A DNA stretch of 38,093 bases from Paracoccaceae bacterium (lineage in GTDB: Bacteria; Pseudomonadota; Alphaproteobacteria; Rhodobacterales; Rhodobacteraceae), in contig JAHYIZ010000029.1 of assembly GCA_019429405.1 (NCBI GenBank), positions 1 to 38,093 on the forward strand. Reading direction: 5' to 3'. The translations under genes and the position numbers were made by a program. Positions 7,461 through 15,721 of the stretch are shown here, in pieces; position 1 is the first letter of the stretch, and each line of letters starts with the position of its first letter. Under the pieces are notes generated by a model. It was not told the origin of the DNA. It searched no databases and was given only the letters and a program-made list of their open reading frames with translations.

Positions 7461-8335
7461 CCCTTCAACCCCGCCATGGCAATGCCCCGGATGATGTAGC
7501 GCTGAAAGATCAGGAACACGATCAGCGTGGGAATGGTGGCCAGCGCTGCGCCGGTCATGATCAGTTCCCAGTCGACCGTCTGTTCGACCGAGAAGGTCGT
7601 CAGCCCCACCGGCAGGGTGTAAAGTTCCTGACTGTTGGTGACGATCAAGGGCCAGATGAAGGCGGTCCAGTTGCCAAGGAAGATGAAGATCGCCAGCGCC
7701 GACAGCGCGGGTGTGACCATCGGCAGCGCCACCGACCACCAGATCTGAAACTCGTTCAGCCCGTCGATCCGCGCCGCTTCCAGAAAGTCATCGGGCACGG
7801 TCTCAAAAAACTGTTTCATCAGGAAGGTGCCGAACGCCGTCATCATGCCGGGGAACATGATGCCCCAGTAGGTATCGAGCCAGCCAAAGGTGCGCGACAT
7901 GAGATACCACGGGATCACCAGCATCTCGGTCGGGATCATCAGCGTCGAAAGGATCGCGATGAACACGATGTAGCGGCCGCGAAAGCGGAACTTGCAAAGC
8001 GCGTAGCCCACCAGCGCGTCAAAGAACACCGCCGAAACCGTGGTGCAGGTGGCGACGATGAACGAGTTCAGAAACCAGCGGTAAAAGCGCCCGTCCGACA
8101 GCACATAGGTATAGTTTTCGGCCGTCGGTTCCTTCGGGATGATGTTCAGGTTGTACATCTCGTAAGGGTATTTGAATGAGGCCGACAGCATGTAGACGAT
8201 CGGCATCACCATGACGATGGCGCCCATCGCAAGCAGCGTCCAGCGGATGACCGCGGCGGGGTCGCGGGGGCCACGGGCGCTGGCGCGCGCGCGCAAAAGC
8301 GCATCGGCCGAGGCGCGGATCTGGGTGTCAGCCAT
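7457..8335 (-). CDS. Carbohydrate ABC transporter permease (MalG/UgpE type)
   Basis: This is a 292-residue inner-membrane subunit with about six hydrophobic segments. The cytoplasmic EAA loop, which docks on the ATPase, reads EAARIDGLNEFQIWWSVALP near residues 193-212. The N-terminus is longer and charged (ASADALLRARASARGP) before the first membrane span, as is common for this type. The start shares one base with the stop of the first permease (TGATG), and the end overlaps the lyase start by 4 bases. It pairs with the other permease to form the channel. Confidence 0.92.
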   Translation of the reverse strand: MADTQIRASADALLRARASARGPRDPAAVIRWTLLAMGAIVMVMPIVYMLSASFKYPYEMYNLNIIPKEPTAENYTYVLSDGRFYRWFLNSFIVATCTTVSAVFFDALVGYALCKFRFRGRYIVFIAILSTLMIPTEMLVIPWYLMSRTFGWLDTYWGIMFPGMMTAFGTFLMKQFFETVPDDFLEAARIDGLNEFQIWWSVALPMVTPALSALAIFIFLGNWTAFIWPLIVTNSQELYTLPVGLTTFSVEQTVDWELIMTGAALATIPTLIVFLIFQRYIIRGIAMAGLKG

Positions 8336-9228
8336 CAGCGGTCCCTCATCAGATAAAGCTGCAACAGGCTGACGGTCAGCAGGATGGTGAACAGCACCAC
8401 CGTCTGCGCCGCCGCATAGCCCATGTCAAAGCTGGAAAACGCGGTCTGATAGATCATCAGCACCAGCGGCTTGGTGCTGTCGAGCGGGCCGCCGGGGTTG
8501 TTGGTGGTCATGTTGAAGACCTGATCGAAGATCCGCAGAAAGCTGATCGACGAGAACACCACCAGAAACACGATCGTGGGCTTCAAGAGCGGCAGCGTGA
8601 TTTCGCGCAGGATGGTCCAGTTTGACACCCCGTCAATGCGCGCCGCCTCGTAAAAGCTGGTGGGAATCGCGCGCAGGCCGGCCATGAAGATGATGATCTG
8701 AAACCCCAGCCCCGCCCAGATCGCCGGCAGCAGAATCGAGGGCAGCGCGTTGGTGGTCGAATTTAGGAAGGCAATCTGCTGGAACCCCAGCGAGGCGATG
8801 AAATTGTTGAACAGCCCGATCGGTACCGGCTGGTAGAACCAGCGCCAGACCCACGCCATCGCCACGGTCGAGGTCAGGAATGGCAGAAAGTAAAGCGCGC
8901 GCAGGGTGCTGTGCAAAAAGCGCACCCTGTCGAGATGGTAGGCAATGACAAAGCTGATGACGAGCGAGGCCGGGGTGCCAAGGATCAGGTAAACGAAGGT
9001 GTTGCGAAACACCTTCCAGAACACCGGGTCATTGTAAAGCTTGACGTAATTGTCAAACCCGACCCAGTTGCGCGCACCCAGCATGTTCCATTTCTGAAAG
9101 CTCAGCACGATGGCGTTGCCGGTGGGATAAAACCGGATCACCACATAAAAGAGCACCGGCAAAGCCAGAAAGGCCCAAGCCCAGACCACCTGTTTCTGGC
9201 TGATCGAAAGGTTTCGGTAAAACTTCAT
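8335..9228 (-). CDS. Carbohydrate ABC transporter permease (MalF/UgpA type)
   Basis: This 297-residue membrane subunit begins at MKFYRNLSISQK. An upstream in-frame extension is Arg/Gly-rich intergenic sequence and is unlikely to be translated. Several membrane segments are evident (FLALPVLFYVVIRFYP, FVYLILGTPASLVISFVIAY and others). The EAA loop EAARIDGVSNWTILREITLP is present near residue 210. It is the first permease after the binding-protein gene, separated by 85 bases that contain a GC-rich inverted repeat. Its stop overlaps the start of the second permease. Confidence 0.92.
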   Translation of the reverse strand: MKFYRNLSISQKQVVWAWAFLALPVLFYVVIRFYPTGNAIVLSFQKWNMLGARNWVGFDNYVKLYNDPVFWKVFRNTFVYLILGTPASLVISFVIAYHLDRVRFLHSTLRALYFLPFLTSTVAMAWVWRWFYQPVPIGLFNNFIASLGFQQIAFLNSTTNALPSILLPAIWAGLGFQIIIFMAGLRAIPTSFYEAARIDGVSNWTILREITLPLLKPTIVFLVVFSSISFLRIFDQVFNMTTNNPGGPLDSTKPLVLMIYQTAFSSFDMGYAAAQTVVLFTILLTVSLLQLYLMRDR

Positions 9229-9239
9229 GCGGCCCCCCG

Positions 9240-9296
9240 TTGGCAAGTTTTGCGCGCCCGGCGCCCGGCCGCGCGAAAAGCGGGCCCCGTTGCCAG
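9240..9296 (-). other. GC-rich stem between binding-protein and permease genes
   Basis: TTGGCAA (9240-9246) and TTGCCA (9290-9295) can pair around an inner GC-rich palindromic core (TTTTGCGCGC ... GCGCGAAAA). Such stems between binding-protein and permease genes commonly protect the upstream mRNA and lower downstream expression. That role is an inference here. Confidence 0.35.
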
Positions 9297-9313
9297 GGCC
9301 CACCTGTCAGGGG

Positions 9314-10570
9314 TTACTTCTTGTAGTAGCTGTCGAGCAGCGCCTGTTCGGCAGCCGCGGCGGCCGCGAGGCTGTCTGCCGCGCTTTGACCTTGCAGGAA
9401 GATCCGGCTGACAGCATCGACCAGCACCTGACGCTGACCGGACTCGTCGGCAAAGATCGTCGCGTGGCCGTAGCCCAGACCCTTGATGAAGGGGCCAAAG
9501 ACCGGGTCGGCGATGTTCGCGTCGGTCAGCGCCGCCGAGGGCTTGGCGGGCAGCTCGCCCACCGTATCAAGCCAGATCTGCATCGCCTCGTCGGAGGTGA
9601 TGTAATCCATGAACTTCACCGCCGCGTCGTATTTTTCGCCCTGCGCCTTGGTGGTGATCGCGTTCACCCAATAGCTCGCGTAGTTCGATTGCACGCCGGT
9701 CGGCCCCGCCGGAAGCTCGGCCACGCCCCATTCCAGCCCGCGCGTATCTTTCAGCGCGCCAATGCGGAACGAGCCGTCGATGTGCATGCCCGCACGGCCT
9801 GCCTTGAACGCCGCCTGCGGCTCGTCCATGAAGGTTGACGAGGTGACACCCAGCGTCTGTTCAAGGCTGGTGTAGAATTCCAGCGCCGCGACCCCTTCGG
9901 GGGTGTTGTAAGTCACGGTGCGGTAATCGTCGGTATAGGGCACGGCGCCGAACTGGCGCAGCAGCACTTCGCGGAACCACTGGTGGTCTTGCGCGGTCAT
10001 GCCCGAGGTGATGCCTTCCACGGTAATGTTGCCCGCGCCGTCCTTCTTGGTGATCTTCGCCGCGATCTCGACCATCTCTGCCAATGTCGTCGGCGGAGCA
10101 GTTACTCCGGCCTCGGCAAAGAGCCGCGTGTTGTAAAACAGCGCCAGCGAGCGCACGGCGGTGGGCAACGCCATGTATTTGCCGTCGATCTTCATCGCCT
10201 GCACCATCGGGAAGAACTCCGATTCAATGCGCGCGGCGGGGAAGGTGGCTTCGGGCAGCGGCTGGATCAGCTCGGCCTGCACATAGTCATTGAGCCAGCC
10301 GTAGAACAGCTGCACCACGTCCGGCCCCTCGCCCGCCGGAATCGCGGCGGCAACCTTGGTGCGATAGTCGGCATAGGGGAAGGTCGATTGCTTGACCGTG
10401 ATGCCGGGGTTGGCGGCCTCGAAATTGGCGATGAGCTTGTCCATCGCAGTGATGCGGGCATCAAAGATATACTGCCAGTATTCGATCTCTACCGCACTGG
10501 CAGCACCCGCCGACACCATGGCGACAAGGCTGGTCGTGGCGGCAAGCGCAAAGGTTCTGATGGCTTTCAT
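9314..10570 (-). CDS. Extracellular solute-binding protein, family 1
   Basis: This 418-residue periplasmic protein captures the ligand for the ABC importer. A classic Sec signal peptide covers residues 1 to about 26 (KAIRTFALAATTSLVAMVSA, then AASA). The mature protein starts near VEIEYWQYIF and shows the family-1 pattern DVVQLFYGW and ALFYNTRLFAEAG, with AFKAGRAGMHIDGSF near the hinge region. The start at 10570 is preceded by GAGAGGACGACC. It leads the six-gene minus-strand operon. Its leader carries two strong hairpins and lies beside a ROK-type palindrome. The family mostly binds oligosaccharides, polyols and glycosides; the exact ligand is unknown. Confidence 0.92.
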   Translation of the reverse strand: MKAIRTFALAATTSLVAMVSAGAASAVEIEYWQYIFDARITAMDKLIANFEAANPGITVKQSTFPYADYRTKVAAAIPAGEGPDVVQLFYGWLNDYVQAELIQPLPEATFPAARIESEFFPMVQAMKIDGKYMALPTAVRSLALFYNTRLFAEAGVTAPPTTLAEMVEIAAKITKKDGAGNITVEGITSGMTAQDHQWFREVLLRQFGAVPYTDDYRTVTYNTPEGVAALEFYTSLEQTLGVTSSTFMDEPQAAFKAGRAGMHIDGSFRIGALKDTRGLEWGVAELPAGPTGVQSNYASYWVNAITTKAQGEKYDAAVKFMDYITSDEAMQIWLDTVGELPAKPSAALTDANIADPVFGPFIKGLGYGHATIFADESGQRQVLVDAVSRIFLQGQSAADSLAAAAAAEQALLDSYYKK

Positions 10571-10588
10571 GGTCGTCCTCTCTGTTAG

Positions 10589-10647
10589 GCGGTGCGTGTC
10601 GCTGCACCGCGTTTTCCTCCTGCCCCCTTGTGCCAGCCGAAGCTGGC
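10589..10647 (-). promoter_or_regulatory. Two hairpins in the leader of the binding-protein gene
   Basis: On the minus strand GCCAGC-TTCG-GCTGGC (10632-10647) is a UUCG tetraloop hairpin, and GCGGTGC-8-GCACCGC (10589-10610) is a perfect 7-bp stem. Between them lies AGGAGG (10616-10621), 8 bases before a GTG at 10607. A small overlapping leader reading frame could begin there. Whether it is translated is unknown. Confidence 0.45.
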
Positions 10648-10699
10648 GGGGTTCTTTCCTGCGAACGAGTGTTGACGGCTTCGGTTCAAAGATCAATAG

Positions 10700-10722
10700 T
10701 TAATTCAAACCGTTTGAGTTAA
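10700..10722. promoter_or_regulatory. Palindromic operator, probably for the adjacent ROK repressor
   Basis: Arms TTAATTCAAAC and GTTTGAGTTAA flank a central C, pairing at 10 of 11 positions. The site sits between the divergent import operon and the ROK gene. It overlaps the AAGGA ribosome binding site of the ROK gene (10721-10725), as expected for autorepression combined with control of the import operon. Confidence 0.7.
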
Positions 10723-10731
10723 GGAAACAGG

Positions 10732-11931
10732 GTGATTCATCGCCGCGGCCATATCGCCGGAGCAAACTCCGAGCGCGCCAAGGCGCACAACCGCCGGGTG
10801 GTGCTGGCGTATGTGCAGCGCAGCGACAGCGCGGGCCGGGCCGAAATCGCGCGCGCCTGCGGGCTGAGCACGCAGACCGTCTCCAATCTGATCGCCGAGC
10901 TGGAGGCCGAAGGGCTGGTACTTGCGGCGGGGCGGCGGCGCGCGGCGCGCGGTCAGCCGCCGGTGGTCTATACCTTCAACCCCGATGCCGCAGCTGCCCT
11001 TGGCTTTGAGGTGCGCCCCGACGCGCTGGTGATGGTGCTGAGCAACCTCGGCGGCGTTGTTCTGGCCAGCCGTCAGGTGGCACTGGCAAGCGCCGAGCCT
11101 GCAAGCGTTTTTGTACAGATGGCGCGGCTTGCATCCGAGGCGCAGCGCGCCGCGCCACAGCACCGGCTGATCGGCGCGGGTCTGGTGATCCCCGGTCCGT
11201 TCGGGGTTGAGGGCCTGAGTGCGGCGGGCGCCACCGTGCTGCCCGGCTGGCGCGCCGAGACCGCCGCCGCAGGCGCCGCCGAAGCGCTTGGCCTGCCGGT
11301 GCTGCTGGAAAAAGATGCAACCGCCGCCGCCATCGCCGAGCGCATGGCGGGGGCGGCGCAGGGGCTCGACAATTTCTGTTACCTCTATTTTGGCACCGGC
11401 CTTGGCCTTGGCGTGATCGCGCAGGGGCTGCCGCAGCGCGGCGCCTTTGGCAATGCCGGCGAAGTGGGGCATGTGGTGGTGCGCCCCGGCGGGCTGCCCT
11501 GCGATTGCCACAACCGGGGATGCCTTGAACAATACGCAAGCCGCATGGCGCTCTCGCGCTATCTTGCCGGGCGCGGGCTGCTTGCGGGCGCGGACAGCCC
11601 CGATGCGGCGGCGCTGACGCTGCTCGCCTCGGCTGATGCCGGGCTGTCGGGGTGGCTTGATGAGGCGGCATCGGCGCTGTCGCAGGCGGTGGGTCTGCTG
11701 GAAAACCTCTTTGACCCGCAAGTGGTGATTCTGGGCGGCGCGCTGCCCGATGCGCTGCTTGATGACCTCATTCGCCGCCTCGATCTGCCGCCCGGTTCGG
11801 TGGCACGGCGCGCATCTCGGCAAATGCCGCGCGTGCTGCGCGGTGCCTCTGGCCCGACCACTGCGGCGCTTGGCGCGGCCGCGCTGGTGATCCACGATAC
11901 CGTCACGCCGCGCCTCGACACCGCCCCCTGA
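10732..11931 (+). CDS. ROK family transcriptional repressor
   Basis: The gene encodes 399 residues. A winged helix-turn-helix lies at about 20-70 (AEIARACGLSTQTVSNLI, residues 38-55), followed by a sugar-kinase-like ROK domain. The zinc-site motif CDCHNRGCLE is near residues 256-265, after GEVGH. ROK repressors usually release DNA on binding the pathway sugar or its phosphate. The start is GTG at 10732 after AAGGA. The gene is divergent from the transporter operon and 25 bases ahead of the PIG-L gene, so it probably controls both halves of the cluster, most likely through the palindrome at 10700-10722. Confidence 0.9.
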   Translation: MIHRRGHIAGANSERAKAHNRRVVLAYVQRSDSAGRAEIARACGLSTQTVSNLIAELEAEGLVLAAGRRRAARGQPPVVYTFNPDAAAALGFEVRPDALVMVLSNLGGVVLASRQVALASAEPASVFVQMARLASEAQRAAPQHRLIGAGLVIPGPFGVEGLSAAGATVLPGWRAETAAAGAAEALGLPVLLEKDATAAAIAERMAGAAQGLDNFCYLYFGTGLGLGVIAQGLPQRGAFGNAGEVGHVVVRPGGLPCDCHNRGCLEQYASRMALSRYLAGRGLLAGADSPDAAALTLLASADAGLSGWLDEAASALSQAVGLLENLFDPQVVILGGALPDALLDDLIRRLDLPPGSVARRASRQMPRVLRGASGPTTAALGAAALVIHDTVTPRLDTAP

Positions 11932-11956
11932 AGCCCGTTTCACGAAAGGCCCGCCG

Positions 11957-14287
11957 ATGCCGATGACCGATGCCGCCCGTATTGCCGCCCAACGCACCGC
12001 CCCTGCGGGGCTGATGCTCTGGCGCGCCCTGCAACCGCTACGCGGCCTTGCGCGCTTCATGAACACCGGCGCGCACCCCGATGATGAAACCTCGGGCATG
12101 CTGGCGGCTCTGGCGTTGCGCGACGGGCTTTCGATTGCCTACGCCTGCTCGACCCGTGGCGAGGGTGGCCAGAACGACCTTGGCCGCGAGGCTGGCGCCG
12201 ACCTTGGCACCCTGCGCACCGCCGAAATGGAGCGCGCCTGCGATGTGCTGGGGCTGAGCATGTATTGGCTTTCGACCGGGCCTGATGACCCGATCACCGA
12301 TTTCGGCTTTTCCAAATCGGGGGTCGAGACCCTGGGCAAATGGGGCCACGCGCGCACCCTGCGCCGCCTGGTCGAGATCATCCGCGCCGACCGCCCCGAC
12401 ATCATCTGCCCGACCTTCCTCGACATTCCCGGCCAGCACGGTCACCACCGCGCCATGACGCAGGCGGCGCATGAGGCGATGGCCGCCGCCGCCGACCCCG
12501 GTTTTGAGGCCGAGGGCGACCCTTGGACGGTTTCCAAGCTCTATCTGCCCGCATGGTCCGGGGCCGGCGACGCCTATGATGATGATCTGCCGCCGCCGCC
12601 CGAAACGGTGCGGGTGTCGGGCGCCGGGCGCGAGGCAATTTCGGGCTGGACATGGGAAGAGATCGGCCAGCAGGCGCGGGTGTTTCATGCCACGCAAGGC
12701 ATGGGGCGCTGGCTTGGCGGCGCCGAAAGTGCGGGCTGGCCGCTGCATCTGGCGCAAAGCCGCGTGGGCGATGACCACGGCGCGCTGACCGACAACCTGC
12801 CCGCCCGCTTTGCCGATCTGGCGCCCGGCCTGCCCGCCGCCGCGGCACTCGACGCCGCGCTTGCGCGCACGGTGGCGGCCTACCCCGAGTCTGTCGCGGT
12901 GCTGCAAGCCGCCGATGCAGCCCTTGCAGCGCTGCGCGAGGCGCGCGCCCTCTGCCCGCCCGCACTGGCCGATGCGCTGCTGCACCGGCTTGCACGCAAA
13001 GAGCGTGAACTGGCGCGGGTAATCCTGCTTGCCTCCGGCATCCGCGCCGAGGGGCGGCTTGCCGCCGACCACGCCCGCCCCGGTGAAACCCTGGCCGCCA
13101 CGCTCGCGCTGCATGTGCCGCAAGGCCCGGTTGCGGCACGGCTTGGCTGGCAGGTGCCGCCGGGTTGGGCCGCAACCGACAATGCCATCACCCTTGCCGC
13201 CGACGCCGCCGAAGCCGACCCCTACCCCACCAGCTACCACCCCGGCCAGCCGCGCGGCCCGGTGGCGCTGCGCCTGACGCTGACCACGGCGGCGCAGGAA
13301 CTCGTGCTTGCGCTGCCCGCCGAGCGCCCGCTGCTGGTTCTGCCGCGCGTCGAGGCTCGGGTAGAACCTGCCGCGCATATCTTCAACCGCCTCAGCCCGC
13401 GCCCGCTGCCGCTGCGGCTGACCGAGGGCGCGAGCCTCGATCTGCCCGAAGGCTGGCGGATGGAAGGCGCGGGTGCAAGTGCTCTGCTGCATGTTCCCGC
13501 CAGCGCCGCCGCCGGGGTCACCCTGTTGCCGCTGCGCGTCGGCGGCGCGGCTGCGCGCAGCGTGACCCGCATCGAATACCCCCACACCGGCCCGCTGCTC
13601 CGCTCGGTGCCGGCACAGCTCCGCCTTTGTGTAGCCGACGTGGCGCTGGCGCCGGCGCGCATCGGCTATGTCGGCGGCGGCAACGACCGGGTGGACCACT
13701 GGCTGCGCGCGATTGGCGCCGATGTGACCAGCCTTGAGGATGGCGCGCTGACCCCGGCGGGGCTGGCTGGGCTCGACACGCTGGTGATCGGCATTTTCGC
13801 GCTAAAAACCCGGCCCCGGCTGGCGGCGCTGATGCCGCAGGTGCACGATTGGGTGCGCGCGGGGGGCAACCTCGTGACGCTCTATCACCGCCCGTGGGAT
13901 AACTGGTCGCCCGAGACCACGCCGCCCGCGCGGCTTGAAATCGGCAAGCCCTCGCTGCGCTGGCGCGTTACCGATGAGGACGCCACAGTGCGCCATCTTC
14001 TGCCCGACCACCCGCTTCTGACCGGGCCAAACCGGATCGGCCCCGAAGACTGGCAAGGCTGGGTCAAAGAGCGTGGCCTCTATTTTGCCAAAAGCTGGGA
14101 TGGCGCCTATCAGCCGCTGCTTGAAATGGCCGACCCCGACGAGGCGCCGCACCGAGGCGCGCTTTTGTCGGCACAGATCGGCGCCGGGCGGCACACCCAT
14201 TGCGCGCTGATCGTGCATCTGCAGATGGAAGCGCTGGTGCCCGGCGGCTTCCGGCTGATGGCCAACCTCTGCGCCCCGGCGCGATGA
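11957..14287 (+). CDS. PIG-L family deacetylase with C-terminal beta and amidotransferase-like domains
   Basis: The protein has 776 residues, while single-domain LmbE/PIG-L enzymes have about 220-300. The zinc-binding signature AHPDDE is at 39-44 and the second metal motif HGHH at 161-164. This domain removes N-acetyl groups from GlcNAc-type conjugates (mycothiol, bacillithiol and GPI precursors in known cases). The middle, about 370-570, is Pro/Ala-rich and beta-like. Residues about 570-776 (IGYVGGGNDRVDHWLRAIGA, then VHDWVRAGGNLVTLYHRP) resemble a flavodoxin-like class I amidotransferase or ThuA fold, but I see no clear catalytic triad. There is no signal peptide, so it is probably cytoplasmic. 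It sits between the ROK repressor and an EamA transporter, overlapping the latter by 4 bases. Confidence 0.85.
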   Translation: MPMTDAARIAAQRTAPAGLMLWRALQPLRGLARFMNTGAHPDDETSGMLAALALRDGLSIAYACSTRGEGGQNDLGREAGADLGTLRTAEMERACDVLGLSMYWLSTGPDDPITDFGFSKSGVETLGKWGHARTLRRLVEIIRADRPDIICPTFLDIPGQHGHHRAMTQAAHEAMAAAADPGFEAEGDPWTVSKLYLPAWSGAGDAYDDDLPPPPETVRVSGAGREAISGWTWEEIGQQARVFHATQGMGRWLGGAESAGWPLHLAQSRVGDDHGALTDNLPARFADLAPGLPAAAALDAALARTVAAYPESVAVLQAADAALAALREARALCPPALADALLHRLARKERELARVILLASGIRAEGRLAADHARPGETLAATLALHVPQGPVAARLGWQVPPGWAATDNAITLAADAAEADPYPTSYHPGQPRGPVALRLTLTTAAQELVLALPAERPLLVLPRVEARVEPAAHIFNRLSPRPLPLRLTEGASLDLPEGWRMEGAGASALLHVPASAAAGVTLLPLRVGGAAARSVTRIEYPHTGPLLRSVPAQLRLCVADVALAPARIGYVGGGNDRVDHWLRAIGADVTSLEDGALTPAGLAGLDTLVIGIFALKTRPRLAALMPQVHDWVRAGGNLVTLYHRPWDNWSPETTPPARLEIGKPSLRWRVTDEDATVRHLLPDHPLLTGPNRIGPEDWQGWVKERGLYFAKSWDGAYQPLLEMADPDEAPHRGALLSAQIGAGRHTHCALIVHLQMEALVPGGFRLMANLCAPAR

Positions 14288-15150
14288 GCGACACCCTGCC
14301 CGACGCCAGCGGCCCCGCGCGCGACAATCTGCGCGGGGCGGCGTGGCTGTTGGCCGATATGTCGCTGAATATCTGGGCGCTGGCGATCGTCAAGGCGATG
14401 GGGCTGGGGCTGCCCGCCGTGCAGATCGTGTTTTTGCGCGCGCTGACCGGCCTTGTGCTGCTGGTGCCCTTCGTGCTGCGGGGCCGCACCGCGCTGCGCC
14501 TGCGCCAGCCGGGGTTGCACGGCCTTCGCGTGGCGCTAAGCACGCTGACGCTGACCACCAGCTTTTACGCCGTGGCGCATGTGCCGCTGGCGCTGTTCAC
14601 AGCGGTCAATTTCACTCGGCCGCTGCTGTTGATGGCAATGGCGGCGGCACTTCTGGGCGAGCGCATCCGCCCCCGGCAATGGCTGGCCGGGGTGGTGGGG
14701 CTGGCGGGCGTGCTGATCGCGCTGCGCCCCGGCGACCTTGCCGCCAGCGCCGGGCTGGTGGCGCTGATTGCCACCGTCATCACCGGCACCGGCGCGGTGA
14801 TCGTGACGCGCCGGATGCGCGCCGAGGCGCCGCTGATGATGATGCTGGTCTATACCGGCGGGCTCGCGGCGCTCAGCGCGCTGCCCGCGCTTTGGGTCTG
14901 GCAACCCGTCGGCACCAGCTGGCCGCTGCTGCTGATGGTCGGGGTCTTTGCACAAGCGGCGCAATTCTGCTTTTTGCGTGCGCAGTTCTGGGGCGATGCG
15001 GGGGTGCTGGGGCCGCTTGGCTACGCCTCGCTGGTGCTTTCGGCCGGGGTGGGCTGGTTCGTGTTTTCTGAGGCACCGACGCTGGAGCTTGCACTTGGCG
15101 CGGCGCTGATCGTGGCGGCGACGCTCTTTGCCAACCGCGCCCAAAAGTAG
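14284..15150 (+). CDS. EamA/DMT family transporter
   Basis: This 288-residue membrane protein has about ten hydrophobic segments in two repeated halves, typical of drug/metabolite transporters (for example LPAVQIVFLRALTGLVLLVP and the half-repeat near GLVALIATVITGTGAVIV). The ATG at 14284 overlaps the PIG-L stop (ATGA), so it is the third gene of the ROK operon. Family members mostly export amino acids, metabolites or drugs. Here it could export a side product or toxic amine from the pathway, but that is only inferred from position. Confidence 0.87.
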   Translation: MSDTLPDASGPARDNLRGAAWLLADMSLNIWALAIVKAMGLGLPAVQIVFLRALTGLVLLVPFVLRGRTALRLRQPGLHGLRVALSTLTLTTSFYAVAHVPLALFTAVNFTRPLLLMAMAAALLGERIRPRQWLAGVVGLAGVLIALRPGDLAASAGLVALIATVITGTGAVIVTRRMRAEAPLMMMLVYTGGLAALSALPALWVWQPVGTSWPLLLMVGVFAQAAQFCFLRAQFWGDAGVLGPLGYASLVLSAGVGWFVFSEAPTLELALGAALIVAATLFANRAQK

Positions 15151-15244
15151 CGGGCGCGCCCTGCACCGGCGAGACCCGCACAATTAACCCGATGGTCATG
15201 ATCGCCTTTCTTGCCTCGCCCCGGCCGCGCCGCTATGGTCGGGC

Positions 15245-15721
15245 ATGATCACGCAGAAGATGAAATACGCGCTTAAAGCGCTGATGGTGTTGGGCGATGA
15301 ACGCGCCACGACCGGTGGCGCGCTGCGCATCGAAGATATCGCGCAGCGCTCGGGCGCGCCCAAGCGGTTTTTGGAACATATCCTGCTCGACATCCGCAAC
15401 GCCGGTATCATCGCCTCAACGCGCGGGCGCTCGGGCGGCTATGTGCTGATCAAGGAGCCGCGGCAGGTTTCAGTGCCCGAACTTCTGCGCCTGATCGACG
15501 GCCCGATCGCGCCTCTGCCCTGCCTTTCGCGCAAGGCCTACCAGCGCTGCGATGATTGCGAAGATGAGGCAAGCTGCCGGATCCGCAGGGTCTTTGCCGA
15601 AGTGTTCTGGAGCTATCTGGTTCTGATCGAATCGCTGACGCTGGAAGATATGCTGCGCCACGCGCCGGTTGCCGCGCGGATGCTGGGGCAGCCCGAAAGC
15701 ACAGCCGCCACGGGCCTGTGA
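15245..15721 (+). CDS. Rrf2 family transcriptional regulator with four clustered cysteines
   Basis: The protein has 158 residues. The winged helix-turn-helix (RIEDIAQRSGAPKRFLEHIL, residues 28-47) and the wing (STRGRSGGYVL, 58-68) match IscR, CymR and NsrR relatives. Cysteines 93, 102, 105 and 111 lie in the loop that holds the Fe-S cluster in IscR-type members, which have three; four here suggest a cluster or a thiol sensor. The gene is directly upstream of a sulfate transport operon, so it is a good candidate for its sulfur- or cysteine-responsive regulator. The start at 15245 fits the family N-terminus (MITQKMKYALKAL). Confidence 0.88.
   Translation: MITQKMKYALKALMVLGDERATTGGALRIEDIAQRSGAPKRFLEHILLDIRNAGIIASTRGRSGGYVLIKEPRQVSVPELLRLIDGPIAPLPCLSRKAYQRCDDCEDEASCRIRRVFAEVFWSYLVLIESLTLEDMLRHAPVAARMLGQPESTAATGL

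Noticed and set aside
12038-13699. Long minus-strand open frame opposite the PIG-L gene
   Set aside because: Composition is that of a GC shadow (Arg, Gly, His), with no motif or ribosome binding site; the plus strand has a clear PIG-L domain.
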